This document shows, in pieces, positions 1 to 12,500 of a stretch of DNA of 64,000 bases; position 1 is the first letter of the stretch; the number at the start of each line of letters is the position of its first letter. The notes beneath the pieces were generated by a model. That model had not been told where the DNA came from. It searched no databases and saw only the letters and a list, made by a program, of their open reading frames with translations. The stretch comes from Mytilus californianus (lineage: Eukaryota; Mollusca; Bivalvia; Mytilida; Mytilidae), in assembly GCF_021869535.1 (NCBI RefSeq), contig NW_026262734.1, forward strand, positions 109,403,088 through 109,467,087, given 5' to 3'. The position numbers were made by a program, and so were the translations under genes.

Positions 1-942
1 GTTTTTGAAATTTAAGTCCCAAAGACCTCTGGATGTTTGTTGAAACTGTAATAATAATATGAGCGAACGACATTAAAGAAACTGCTCGCAAATGTGATGA
101 TTTGTACGTGCAAATTTAAGTGCAAATGTAATGCATCGAGTAAAAGTTCATCCCATATCTCATATCATCCATCCCGGTATATTTATGCATGCGTAGAAAC
201 GTTTTTAGCTGATAATATGAAATACTATTAAACATGACTGATTTAATTGGTAAAGCAATACAGCTAAAACAAAATTATTACATTTTTGCCACAGGGGGGA
301 TATTTTTGAGCTAGCTCCTGATTTTAATGGAGCTAAATCTTCCTACGAAATGTTTGAAACGTTGATTTTTGTAAAATTGCACTGTGCAATTGTTGTCTAT
401 GAATTGCACTGTCTCATTTTTTCTATAACTTGCACTTTTGGAAGCTGATACGAGACTAAAGCTGCTAGATCAGAACCAGTAAACTGTCTTTGTAAAAAAA
501 AACGCTGAATATTCTCTGGTAGATCAAATATTTGAACTCCAAGTACAGTCAAGGACCCATAACATCAATCTAATTAAAATTCATATCTATAAAAACTCGC
601 GTGCTTGTACATATGAGTATAACGGAATCAGAGAACTTTTGTATGATAAAATTGCCATAACATAATCACTTTAGCCGTATGTCAGTTATTTTATAGACAC
701 ATCGATAAAACCGAAACTTTGCAATTCATACTTTGACAATTTTCATTCAATATCAGATGTGATTTTCTCGTCTTTAAAACGATGTATCAACGCACCAAGG
801 TTTATCTTTTTTTTAAATCTCATCCATTTTCCAAACGATAGTTACAGATTTGAGCCGTAATTCCGGAGAAGCAGAAGGGAATCAGTGATGACGTAGAGAG
901 AAATCGTTCTAATCGTGATTATGTTTATAGACCATAACAACG
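1..942. other. AT-rich flank without recognised gene
   Basis: No splice-supported exon, long reading frame or known repeat was seen here. It lies upstream of the first coding exon of the LRR gene and could hold its promoter or a 5' untranslated exon, but no specific signal supports that. Confidence 0.4.
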
Positions 943-948
943 ATGAAA

Positions 949-1348
949 GCACATCATATAAGTACGTTTCGACATCATATAATTAAGTATCATGATCCAC
1001 ATCATATAATGTTACATGCACATAATATAATGACAAAAGCATATCATATAAAGATGTTTGCACATAATATAAGGAACAATTCACATCATATAAGTACATT
1101 TGCACATCATATAAGCAGATTTGCATTTCATATAAGTACATTTGCACATCATATAAGTACATTTGAACATCATACAAGTATATTTGCACATCATATAAAT
1201 ATATCTGCACATCATATAAGTATATTTGCCTATCATATAAGTATATTTGCATATCATATAAGTTTAAAAGCACATCATATAAGTATATTTGTACATCATA
1301 TAATGTCAACTGGAAACCATGGAAAGGTATTTGCACATCATATAATGA
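949..1348. repeat. 21-bp minisatellite (CACATCATATAAGTATATTTG)
   Basis: About 19 imperfect copies of a 21-base unit lie head to tail. Since 21 is divisible by three and the unit lacks stops in some frames, both strands show an open frame (AHHISIF-type heptads on plus, YLYDVQI-type on minus). These frames are a by-product of the repeat. There is no splice context or coding-like flank. Confidence 0.9.
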
Positions 1349-1639
1349 TATAATGTAAAGGTAAATGCAAATCATGAAAATGAGCATAATAAGACAGTTT
1401 TGGCGTTCAATGTTCAACCTCCTCAGGCAAAGTTGGCCTTAGATGGATTTGGCTATTGTTTAGGTTCTTTTTGATCATATAGCTCTTCAATTGTTCCAGT
1501 TCGTTCAAATCCTTGGCTTTCAAATATTTGGCTCTGAGCGTTCCTGGTGAAGGAAAATCCAGAAAAGCGCTTCGGACGCATGAAATTTATAAAACGTGTT
1601 GTTTTAAATTTTTAGTTCTATATCCATGATATCCATTCT

Positions 1640-1935
1640 TTTTCAATATTTCAAAGCTTTTTTTTTCGCAATGATGCATGATACACGTATCGTTGTCAAT
1701 ATAATGGAATTTGATGCGACTGTCATACAAGTGAGAGGTTTAGCTAGCTATAAAACCAGGTTCAATCCACCATTTTCTACTTAAGAAAATGCCTGTACCA
1801 AGTCAGGAATATGACAGTTGTTATCCATTCGTTTGATGTGTTTGAACTTTTGATTTTGCCATTTGATTGGGGACTTTCCTTTTTTAATTTTCCTCGGAGT
1901 TCAGTATTTTTGTGATTTTACTTTTTATTTTTTAT
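1640..1935 (+). repeat. Dispersed repeat family A
   Basis: This carries the core motifs CTATAAAACCAGGTTCAATC, GTACCAAGTCAGGAATATGA and a tail ending GTGATTTTACTTTT. At least eight other copies occur in this window in both orientations. The motif GGTTCAATCC resembles an RNA polymerase III B box, but no well-placed A box was found. The class (SINE or 3' end of a larger retroelement) is unresolved. Confidence 0.75.
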
Positions 1936-2160
1936 AGATACACTTTATTTGTGGACTGTTTCTAGATAACATTTTTGGTCCTGCTTAAAATGCTCCCAAT
2001 TTTTAATGGCGTTCCAGTTTCCTCGTCCTTTTGTCGTTCTTGTTTTCAACATGAACTATTTGACATCAAAAATGAAAGAAAATACAATATTCAATCGAAA
2101 AACATAATTGTATTATATGATGTGTATGTTTTTTCTTGAATAAGTGACAATTGATTTAGT

Positions 2161-2865
2161 ATAAAGGATACTACAGATACAGTTAAGTCTGCCTCATATC
2201 TTGACTTACATCTAGAAATTGACAATGAGGGTCGGTTGAAAACAAAACTTTACGACAAAAGAGATGATTTCAGCTTCCCAATTGTGAACTTTCCATTTCT
2301 ATGTAGCAACATTCCAGCAGCGCCTGCATACGGAGTAAATATCTCCCAATTGATACGATATTTCCGGGCTTGTGTTTTCTATCATGATTTCCTTGATAGA
2401 GGATTGCTGCTCACAAGGAAGCTATTAAGCCAAGAGTTCCAAATGGTGAAGTTGAAACCATCCCTTCGTAAATTTTACGGACGCCATTACGAGTTGGTTG
2501 ACCGTTATGGAATAACCGTTTCACAGATGATATCGGATATGTTCCTTATGTCGTAACTACAATATCCTTCCCTTTTTACGAATGTGACTTACCGAATTAG
2601 ACTATTTACCGGATTTTTAATAACATAAGCAACACGACGGGTGCCACATGTGGAGCAGGATCTGCTTACCCTTCCGGAGCACCTGAGATCACCCCCAGTT
2701 TTTGGTGGGGTTCGTGTTGCTTAGTCTTTAGTTTCTATGTTATGTCATCCGTACTATTATTTGTCTGTTTGTCTTTTTATTTTTGGCCATGGCGTTGTCA
2801 GTTTGTTTTCGATCTATGAGTTTGACTGTCCCTCTGGTATCTTTCGTCCCTCTTTTAGTACAATA
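2161..2865 (+). mobile_element. 3' end of a Penelope-like retroelement (RT C-terminus and 3' tail)
   Basis: From 2167 to the TAA at 2554 the plus strand reads as the C-terminal part of a reverse transcriptase. It holds SYLDLHLEIDNEGRL, KLYDKRDDFSFPIVN and LLLTRKLL blocks, which recur in the minus-strand RT at 41.5-42.6 kb and the decayed copy at 48.5 kb. The following 300 bases (CACATGTGGAGCA, CTTCCGGAGCACCTGAGATC, CCATGGCGTTGTCAG) recur at 4.6, 22.3, 34.2 and 48.9 kb and look like its 3' untranslated tail. The 5' part, with the catalytic motifs, is missing, so this is a dead 5'-truncated copy. Confidence 0.7.
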
Positions 2866-3311
2866 TTCATCAGAGTCTTTTCTTAAGTCACATTTCGAAG
2901 GTTTTATATTGGTTTAATATTGATTGAATGATGTTTAATAATATTTGGTGGCGAACATTTTTATGGGACTTTGCACTCAACACTAAATGTGTCTTTATTG
3001 ATACATGACCTAAAATACAAAATCTGAGAAACATTATTTCAAAATCTAATATCAAGTCGTTTGCACACATGATAAGCAAAGCAAAATCATATTTAGATCA
3101 ATTCTATTGTCTTAACATGCTTTTGTTTCTTATTTCATTGGCACTTTATTTTGCGAATTTGAATACAAAAGCTGAAAATATTTACCGAAATTATATAAGT
3201 AAATGAACAAAAAAAGACGATAAATAAATAAATGTTTACTATAAACATATATACAATGAACAAAATATAAATAAAAACTCTTTATAACTTTGTCATGAAT
3301 ACCCTTTACAG

Positions 3312-3517
3312 GAAATATACAGAATAGGAATGTCCGTATTGCGTTGGTGCAAGGAAATAACACTATTATTATTAATTGGAGAGAGTTGCAATGCCAGCAC
3401 ATTATGTGAGACAATATCTACATGTGAAATGGTTTGTGATACCATAGGACCTGCGTATTACTGCCGCAGAAGAGGACTAATGGAAGTGCCAAGCTTTCCT
3501 GAGTCAACAGTAGAGCT
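3312..3517 (+). CDS. LRR receptor exon 1: signal peptide and LRR N-terminal cap
   Basis: The exon follows a consensus acceptor (CCCTTTACAG) and starts translation at ATG 3330. Residues 1-20 or so form a signal peptide with core ITLLLLIG. A Cys-rich LRRNT cap follows, with Cys spacing CETISTCEMVC and then YYCRRRGLMEVPSFPESTVEL, which fits the family pattern of a cap ending in VPxxxPxxTxxL. The donor GTATGT follows GAGCT, leaving a phase-2 intron. That phase is exactly what every downstream LRR exon needs: CT joined to the exon's first base restores Leu. The acceptor upstream of the ATG implies an untranslated first exon further 5'. Confidence 0.8.
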
Positions 3518-6500
3518 GTATGTAGTTATTATATGTAGTAAAACTGTTATATATCATATATTCTCCACCATTTTATACACCATGTCATAGTACAATGTCA
3601 TCAATTAACTGCATGTAGAATGACTTGTTGAGACCTACAAAATGAACTTGTTTATAAAGAACATTCAAATCTCAGAGATTGAACGTCAGTAGAAGTCTGA
3701 GAAATTCTAGCAAAATGACTAGTCAGTTTTCCTTAAACGAAATATTTGCAAATCGCACGCTCTTACAAACAGGGAATCATATCAGGCCGACCTGAATGGT
3801 TCAAATAAAATAAGAAAATATCTAGGTGAACATAATTATCATTTTCTGACAACACCAATGCCCAAAATTATACATATAATGTTTCTGGTCAAGGCAAATG
3901 CGATGGTTGTATGTACAATCAATCTCTTTGCTTATAAACTTGTGATATCTCAACGGTTATAGCATAATTTATTTGTTTCCTGTTTAAATATATAATCTCC
4001 ATCTTTGCATTTAATGATTAACTTCAGAACGCATCTTAGAATATAAAAAAAACACCCTAAAATAATCATGATTTTACTTCGTTTCGTATGTTTGTGAAAG
4101 GATTTATACATGTCATACCATATACTTCTTAAAGCGTTGCGTTTTGCCAAATTTTCGTTTAAATTGCCTCTGAAATCTCCAGAGAGTAAAAATGAACAAA
4201 ACTATAAACTTTTTTAAGTGAATGAATAACGCACAAGTGGCGTCTATACATCTAGTCCTAGTTACTGTGTTTTCTTTACAATAACATAATATAAATGTTG
4301 TTTGATCTGGTCTGAACTTTGTTAATATTTGCTGTTTGATTGTTCAATTATTGATTTTATTAGTGTTCACTTAATAAGTACATTTTGTTTAAATGAGCTA
4401 TTAATTGTGGCACATAATTTCTTGGCTATTACATAGTTTATTCTTATCTAATAAGGTGGAGAATTGAATGAGAGGTGAATGCTACCACAGGGATATTCAA
4501 ACTCCTTTGTCGAAAATAACCTTCTACGCCTTGGCCGAAAAAAAAGACAGAAAGACAATAACAGTACACAAAAAACACATAGAAAACCAACGAAAAAGCA
4601 ACACGAACCCCAACCAAACTAGGGGTGATCTCAGGTGCTCCGGAAGGGTGAACATATCGTGCTCCACATGTGGAACCCGTTGTGTTGCAAATGTAAGTAC
4701 AAACCAGGTTATATGTTTAACATGTTTAACTAGGTAAGTCAAATTTGGGGGAAAGGGGACGAGATTGTAGTTGGAACATATCCATATATAGTATTATGTT
4801 ACACTAAATAAAAACATGTTTTTAAATAATACAACATTTATAAGCTAACCAAATTTTAATAGCAAGTTTAAAAGAAAATAAATGAAATGAAACACTTTTC
4901 ATCATGTTAGTAATACTTAATTTCCAATGAATTGTAAAAAAAAAAATAGTAAACATACAATTCATTTCTAAAATTCAATTCAATTTAACAAATGAAGAAA
5001 GGTTTATCATTTGCAATAAAAGATCATTGAAATGAAACAAAACACAGATCATGCGCATGATGTAGAAAACCCTACTCTTTGCACTTTTATTCATAATTAA
5101 AGCAGAACAAAACAAAATGTCTTCATTTACTATATTAAAAACAGACCTACAAGTGTGTTTTTTTTTTTTTTTAAAATGAATATTTCATTCTTTTGACATT
5201 ACTCCTTCCAGCTGTATGCCTTTTTTTCTTTTTCATATTTGACTAAAGTAAGTAATAATTAAAGCTGGTTAGTTTCATTTATATTATCAAAATTTAAAAA
5301 AAAATTCAGCATTGTTATGGTATCTTCTTGAAAATAATTTCTTTGATTTTTGGATTTTCATCCAATTTATGAAGAAATGTTTTATAATAAAGTTGAGTAG
5401 CAGTTGAAAAGCTTTTGAAAGAAATGCAGGTCCTTCAAAACTGAGCTGAAGTATTTAATATATTTTCCAAATGTATTCAAAGCGAACCAATGAGGATAAT
5501 CATACAAAATCCCGTTTATATTTACTACATCTATGACACAGATACATATTTTATCATGAAATTTAAAAAAAAAATCATGACTTTTTTCCTTACATTTATC
5601 AGCCGTGAGCAATTTTTACTTCTAGTTTTTACGTTTTCCCGTGACTCTTGTCTGTGTACTCAAAATCTACAGGGCACACGGTTTCTATTAAAATTGTGTG
5701 ATAATATTAAATTCAGACACCAATTCTGTATAAGAAAGTTGTTTTATATATGTTTATACAGATGGGTGCAGCGCAAACCTGTAGAGCGAATTAATCTGAT
5801 AACCAGTCATTTTGACTTGTCTAAATTACCTGAAACAGGTTTTAGGACTGCTTCGATCGGTCGTGGGAACAAAAACAAGTTAACTTGAAAAGTATACTTG
5901 GTCCTAGGACTGTTTTTATGACTAGTGAAAGAGTTAACTGAAGACAGGCCCGGTTAACTTCAAATCCAGTCCTGTAATACGTTATCTCTGATTTTGAATA
6001 CTCCGATTGCATCAAACCTGATTTAAAAATAACTTTCGGATGGTCTGTTCAACATTAAGTTAACTTGTGACCAGGACAGCTTTACATCAATTGATAACAT
6101 TTTCTAAAAAGTTTAGTTTCTTGATATAAGCAATACAGATTAAAAAAATACAGAATGGAAAACAAATTTCTCCGTGATCTGCCTTTAAACAAATCGAATC
6201 TGCCTTTTAACAAATCAAAAACGAAACCCAGTTAAAAATAAGTCGCTAATTTACATTGCATATTTCAAACGATATCAAATTCTTAAAGATATAAATAAAA
6301 TGTTTAAGTTCTTATCCGTTTTAAAATGTTACAGGTCGTGTTCATTTGTAAGATTAAAATCTTGGTTATCAGATGGCATAGATTTACAATGGCAAAACGC
6401 AGGGAATGTAGATTTTATCAAATAAGCCTGATAAATGAAAGCAGTATTGGTGTACATGTACTAAACATCATGATCGGCTTTAATTCCAAGTGTCTACATT

Positions 6501-9500
6501 TCTACAGTTTTTTTTCTGTATCAATTTACAGTGCCGGAATGGTCTTTTTTTTCAGAATACTGAACCTTCTTTAAGTATCGGTACTTCTCATTAATCTGGC
6601 CTGTGTGTATAACAAAAATAATTAAACGCATCGACCAAACCTGACCATATTTACACTTTGTTATGAAAATGATATTGCTGTAAATTTGTTAAGTCATTAT
6701 AATACAAATGATTGCAATCTTGGAACACAATGATTGCACAATTGTATCCGCATCGATTTAGAGTGCCAGAATGTCCTCTATTTATTCCAAATGCTGCCGT
6801 CTTAAAAAATCAGTAGGTTTTATACCTCCGACTGGTTTGTACAGCAACAATCGATAGCCGGATCAACCAAAACTAACCATATTTGCACTTTGGTATGGAT
6901 ATGATATAGTTATATTATAAATCATTATTAACTCATGGTGGATTTTTTATAATACAAACAGCAATATGTTTACAAAATGACTTCACAAGTTTGTCAATAT
7001 CAATTTGATCTCTAGTGTGTCGTTCTTTTTATTTTTCAAAACATGGACCCGTCACAAACAAAATGATTTGTTTTTCTTATCTCAAACTGTTAGTTTAACA
7101 ACAATATTTGTCCGGATCAACCTTATTATCACTGTATTATGACATTATGTAGCCGTAACATCAATTAGTCAGTTTTTTAATTTTACATGGATTGTATAAT
7201 ATAAATAACAGCAATATTTGAACGCAATGACTACACAATTAGATCTTCTTTAATTTAGAGTGCTGGTATGTTCTCTGTCTATTTAAAATACTAAGCCGTC
7301 ACCTAACATCAGTAGTTTTCATATCTCAGGCTAGTTTGTTTGAAAACAAATCTGACCGCATTAACACAAACTGTCCATATGAGCAGATTTTTATAAAAAA
7401 TATAAAGCCGTATCATAAATCATTAAATTGATTTATTCAGGATGGATTGTATTATACAATTGAATGCAATATTGTAAAACAGTTTGTTCACAAATTTGTT
7501 CGCTCCTATTCAGAGTGCCAGCATGTACTCTTTTTATTCAAAATACTGAACCTTCACCAACAACTTAGTCGTTTCGTATCTCAGTCTGGTTTGTTTGAAA
7601 AAAAAATGTTTGACAGCATCAACCAAAACTAACTATATTTTCACTTTATTATAAAAATTGTATAACTGTATCTTGAACCAGTAATTTTTTTAAACTTGGA
7701 CGGATGGTATAATACAAATGACAACAGTATTGCTACACAATTAGTACAAACTATACTGTCTGCATGAATGTAGAGTGTCCACATTTTTTCTTTATATTTA
7801 AAACATTCAACTGTCTCTTAAAATCAGTAGTGTTTATATCTCAGGATGGTTTATATAATAAAACTATTTGACCGCATCATCCAACACTGACCATATTTGC
7901 ACTGCTATAATGAAACGTATATGGCGGTATTATCTAATTGTTAGTATATTATGTCTGACGTTCCTATTATCAATAATCGGTAAAGATAACTCTGTCGAAA
8001 TTGACGAGAAGGTTAAAAATTATGCAACGCCTTATATATGTTATATATCAGGGCGCTTAACTACTTTCGTTTGAACATTTCATCGAAAATATAATCGCAC
8101 ATTCTAGGCAAACAACGCTAATTACGATGAAAAATCCATGTAATGCATAGCATATATATATAGAAGGAAACTGTAAACATGTGCTGTCACTGCCAATCAG
8201 TATACATAGGGAACAAATATTCCCTCCGTCTAGATCCCACTAAGAGTTTGCAGTGATGTTAAGGTTGTTTGTCACTTGAAAACATGGTGAGAAGATTTGA
8301 CCAGGTTTGCATAACTAAACTGGGGAAACAATAACAGCCTTATATATCAGGGCGCTAAACTATTTTCGTTTGAACATTTCGTCGAAAATATAATCGCAAA
8401 TCCTAGGCAAACAACGCTAATTACGATGAAAAATCCATGTAATGCATAGCATATATATTTAGAAGGAAACTGTAAAAACGAGGAACAATGTAAATACACT
8501 AGTGTTGTAAATATCACAGAATGTACAAATATTGTTCCAAAGCATTAGATAACATCTTTATCCGGCTTCAAATTAACAAAAAAATAATTTCTTTGGTGAT
8601 TCTAACATGTACAAAGGCATATATGTCGATAAACAAGTGCGAAACTCTATAGCAATTATTTTATTTATACAAGAATATGAAATGAAAAAGCAATTGTGTT
8701 GTGCGTATCCAGAGTCACTCATGAGTATAGTATTTTGCTGTACTGGAAAACTGAACAATATTATTATCGTTTATATAATTAAAGATCAGGTCTGATATGC
8801 ACAAAGTGTTAAACACGGCAATCTGTCAAAAGCAGACCTATCCTTAAGTCTGGTCTGGAGCAAAGCTGTCCCCAGAACTTGTAAAAAACAAACTTGTTCA
8901 CATGTGTGGTCTGGAGCAGATTTGTCAATACTGCAGCAGTCCTAAAAGAGCAGATCCTCCTATATATATATGTGTGTGGCTTAAACTTATATACTAGTCT
9001 ATGTTATGATTACTCTCCAACATGAGACAAGAGACATGCATATCTATACTTTGTGGCCTAAACGTATATGTACCATTTTATTTTTTCTGTATTTTCTTAC
9101 AGGAGGCAGGTCACATGTAAACAAAATTTGAACTGAGCTTCGAATCATGCATATCAAATTAACAACTATTAATTTGAGAATTTTTAATGAATAATTTTTG
9201 GAGTAGGGTTAATTCTGCTGTTTAGACTGTTGAAAGACAAATATAAATTCATAATCAAAACTTATTCAATTTTGAAAGCTATTAACACATCAGTAGTATT
9301 AAAAAAAAATATATAAGACATGGGCAATGAAGGAAATACTGTCTTTAAAAACAAATAGGTATTTAATCTGCATAATATATAAATTTCTACATTGAAAACT
9401 TTTTATGTAAATATTTATATTTCAATTATGATATAATAACAGTTATCTAGCAAATCCTATAAATTATCAATTTAGTTTTCATCTCATCTGCACATAGTAT

Positions 9501-12500
9501 GTTGATCAATTTAAAGAGTTGACATTTGAAATGGATAATATAATTAAGTTGAATACATTTTATATTTATATATATGTATCTCAAGTGCTTACCCTGGTCA
9601 TTTTAATATGATTAAGTATATTGCATTTGTTTGCAAATGCACATATATGTTTTGCCTTTGTGTTGGCTAGCATTTTCTCATAAACTTCGACAAGAACTAA
9701 TGGAAATAGTACAATTTGGTCAGGCAATCAAAGTTATTTTATTACTATTAAAAAACAGTTTGTATCTTGAAATTTTGGGAAAAAATCAAGGTCATAATTA
9801 TAACACTCTTTCTCCGAGACTTTGTTTTGCGATTACTTTTAAAATTACTCGAACGTTAGTATCAACGGTTACTGCCCATTGTGACCAACAATACATATGT
9901 GAAAAAGAGCTATGTCCTTGTTTTGTTTACCATGCGGAATCTAGCTTATTCATTCATTCAGCTAAATTTATTGATATCCCACCGCCGTTTATCGATACAA
10001 AATGAAGAAATATGAAAGTTTTGATTCGCTTTCATCAAATTAAATGAGAAGAAACTGGTCTCAATGGTAAAGAGTTACAATTTACAACGCACTTACCTCA
10101 AAATACATGGAAAGTCCACCTTTCCATCGTGATTTCCGTTGGCCGACTTCTGTGACAATGTGCTCTATAGCTGATGATAATGAGTGTGACGTTGACAAGC
10201 TAAAAATTGACGTTGATGTATCTTACTTTTTGTCGATTTTCTAATTTAAAACTATAAGTGTTCATGGGAACTATGGTCATGTATAAATACTTTCCTAACG
10301 TCGAACTATCGTTGTCGAAATACAACAAGTTGATAAATCATTGACGACAATGTATCCAAATAATCACCATTCCATAACAAATTCTCCCAACCTCCGATTT
10401 AGCCAATCAGGTTTCGCATAGTTTCTAAAATGACGTAATAGATGAGATTCCGATGCAATCACCAAAATCGATTTGAAACCGCATTAACCTATCCGCGCTA
10501 TTGCATCTCATTAGGTAACCTAATTAAATTGACTACTATTTCATCCTTTATGACACCCAATAAATCGACACATTTGATGGTGACAATACCAGATGGTGGA
10601 CATTTGTTAGAGTATGTCACGAGTGATATTGTACCTCTACCATCTGACGTCTAACAAAACCAGATAAATAATAACCCATGCAGATGTGACTAGAAAATAC
10701 AGTGTCAGTAATTTTGTAAGCTTATTTGTTCTAAATGTCTCATTTTTCTCAGAATAAAAGATTAAAGTTGTCAAAAAGAAATGTATGTTGTTTTTTTGTT
10801 AATTTAGAGATTTGTCTGACAACGCCATAAGAACCTTATACAGTGACACTTTTTCGGATTACTTCAATGTGCAGAAAATGTAAGTAATAAAATATACTGT
10901 TAACTTAAAATATAGAGAAAACACATAATGACAAGACAGTACTTTGTGCTGTCACTGTCAATCAGTATACCCAGAGAACACATATTCCCTCCGTGTAGAT
11001 CCCACTAGGAGTTCGCAGTGATGTTAAGGTTGTATGCAACTTGCAAAAATGGTGAGAAGATTTGAAAAGGTTTGCATGACTATACTTGGGAAAACATTAA
11101 CAGAGAGGGGACCAGTTGCTTAAGTTTGTATAGGTTTTGGACTTGGACCGTAAATATTTAAGTTATTGAAAATATCCATAATGCCTATGTTATATAAAAA
11201 AGGAGATATGGTGTGATTAACAATGAGACCAAAATGACACAGAAATTAACAACTATAGGTCACCTGTACGGCCTTCAACGATGAGCAAAGCCAATAGCGC
11301 ATAGTCAGCTTTAAAAGTCCCCGAAATGACAAACGTAAAACAATTCAAACGAGAAAACTAACGGCTAAATTTATGTGCAAAATAATGAACGAAAAACAAA
11401 TTTGTAGCACAGCAACAAACGACAGCCTTTCATATTGTTACAAGTTGGGCCCCTATAAATTGATTATGTTGATCTTTTCTACTGCTTTATACCCCTTTTA
11501 TAATATGTAGTTGGAGAAGGTTTTGCATATTTATTTTTTTAATTGTATACCATGCTGAATAAGAAATGTTTGATATATATGTATACGTTCAAAATCAGCA
11601 TTAGGAAAAAACGTTGTCCCTCTTAGAGATGGTTTGTTGACAAAGTATTAGAAATAATGTGTAATATAAGAAGCATTTATTGCTAACAGTAAAGAAAAAA
11701 AATACACCAAAGTTTTCAATGAAATACTTTTGTAGTTGAATAACATTGAAAGATTGTCACCTGTCAAACAATTGATAAACATTTCCACTGAAACACTGAG
11801 CGCAACTGTAATATCCTCGATAGAATAATGTATACTTCCTACCTCATTAATAATGAGTGATTTCCTACACTATCATTTTAATCACTTAATCCTTGTAGTA
11901 CATGAATCGTATTGATTTTTCCTTTTCCATTCCAATTGCTATAGCCACATAGCAATTTTGAAATTATTAATATCATATTTGTGATGAACATTAAAAAAGT
12001 CAATCCACCCTTTTAAGAGTTTTCTCCAGTTGGCATGATAACATCTATGTCTTACTTTTATGTAAATATATAGGTCACTTTCACACAGTTTGGATATATT
12101 TATTTGACCTGAAATATAATGATAATGAAAATTACCAACTTTTTGGTCATTATTCAAGTAATTGTAAACCATCACTATAATGTAACACAATACTTTACAC
12201 ATACATGTAGATGTATGAAATAATTTGAAATATGTCAACTACACATATCCTCATCATTTAAATCAGTAATCAAAATGTAAATGTATACTATGATCCAAAG
12301 ATTGTAGTCACCGTAATCATTAATGATGGTTCCAAAAAGTAAAATCACAAAAATACTGAACTCCGAGGAAAATTCAATCGGAATGTCCCTAATCACATGG
12401 CAAAATCAAATGACAAAACACATCAAACGAAAGGACAACAACTGTCATATTCCTGACTTGGTACAGGCATTTTCTTAAGTAGAAAATGGTGGATTGAACC

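Noticed and set aside
943..1417. Overlapping 136- and 144-codon frames on opposite strands
   Set aside because: Both are produced by a 21-bp tandem repeat without stops.
5490..5888. 132-codon plus frame
   Set aside because: The first half is low-complexity AT-rich translation; no domain, no convincing splice sites.
7868..8074. 68-codon frame with a signal-anchor-like stretch (RYYLIVSILCLTFLLSII)
   Set aside because: It overlaps the edge of a tandem array and a duplicated segment; hydrophobic stretches are common in AT-rich DNA and no continuation was found.
9631..10005. 124-codon plus frame
   Set aside because: No family resemblance, no promoter or splice context, composition like its surroundings.
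10442..10654. 70-codon plus frame that reads fairly protein-like
   Set aside because: No splice sites in frame and no recognised family; left out for lack of support.
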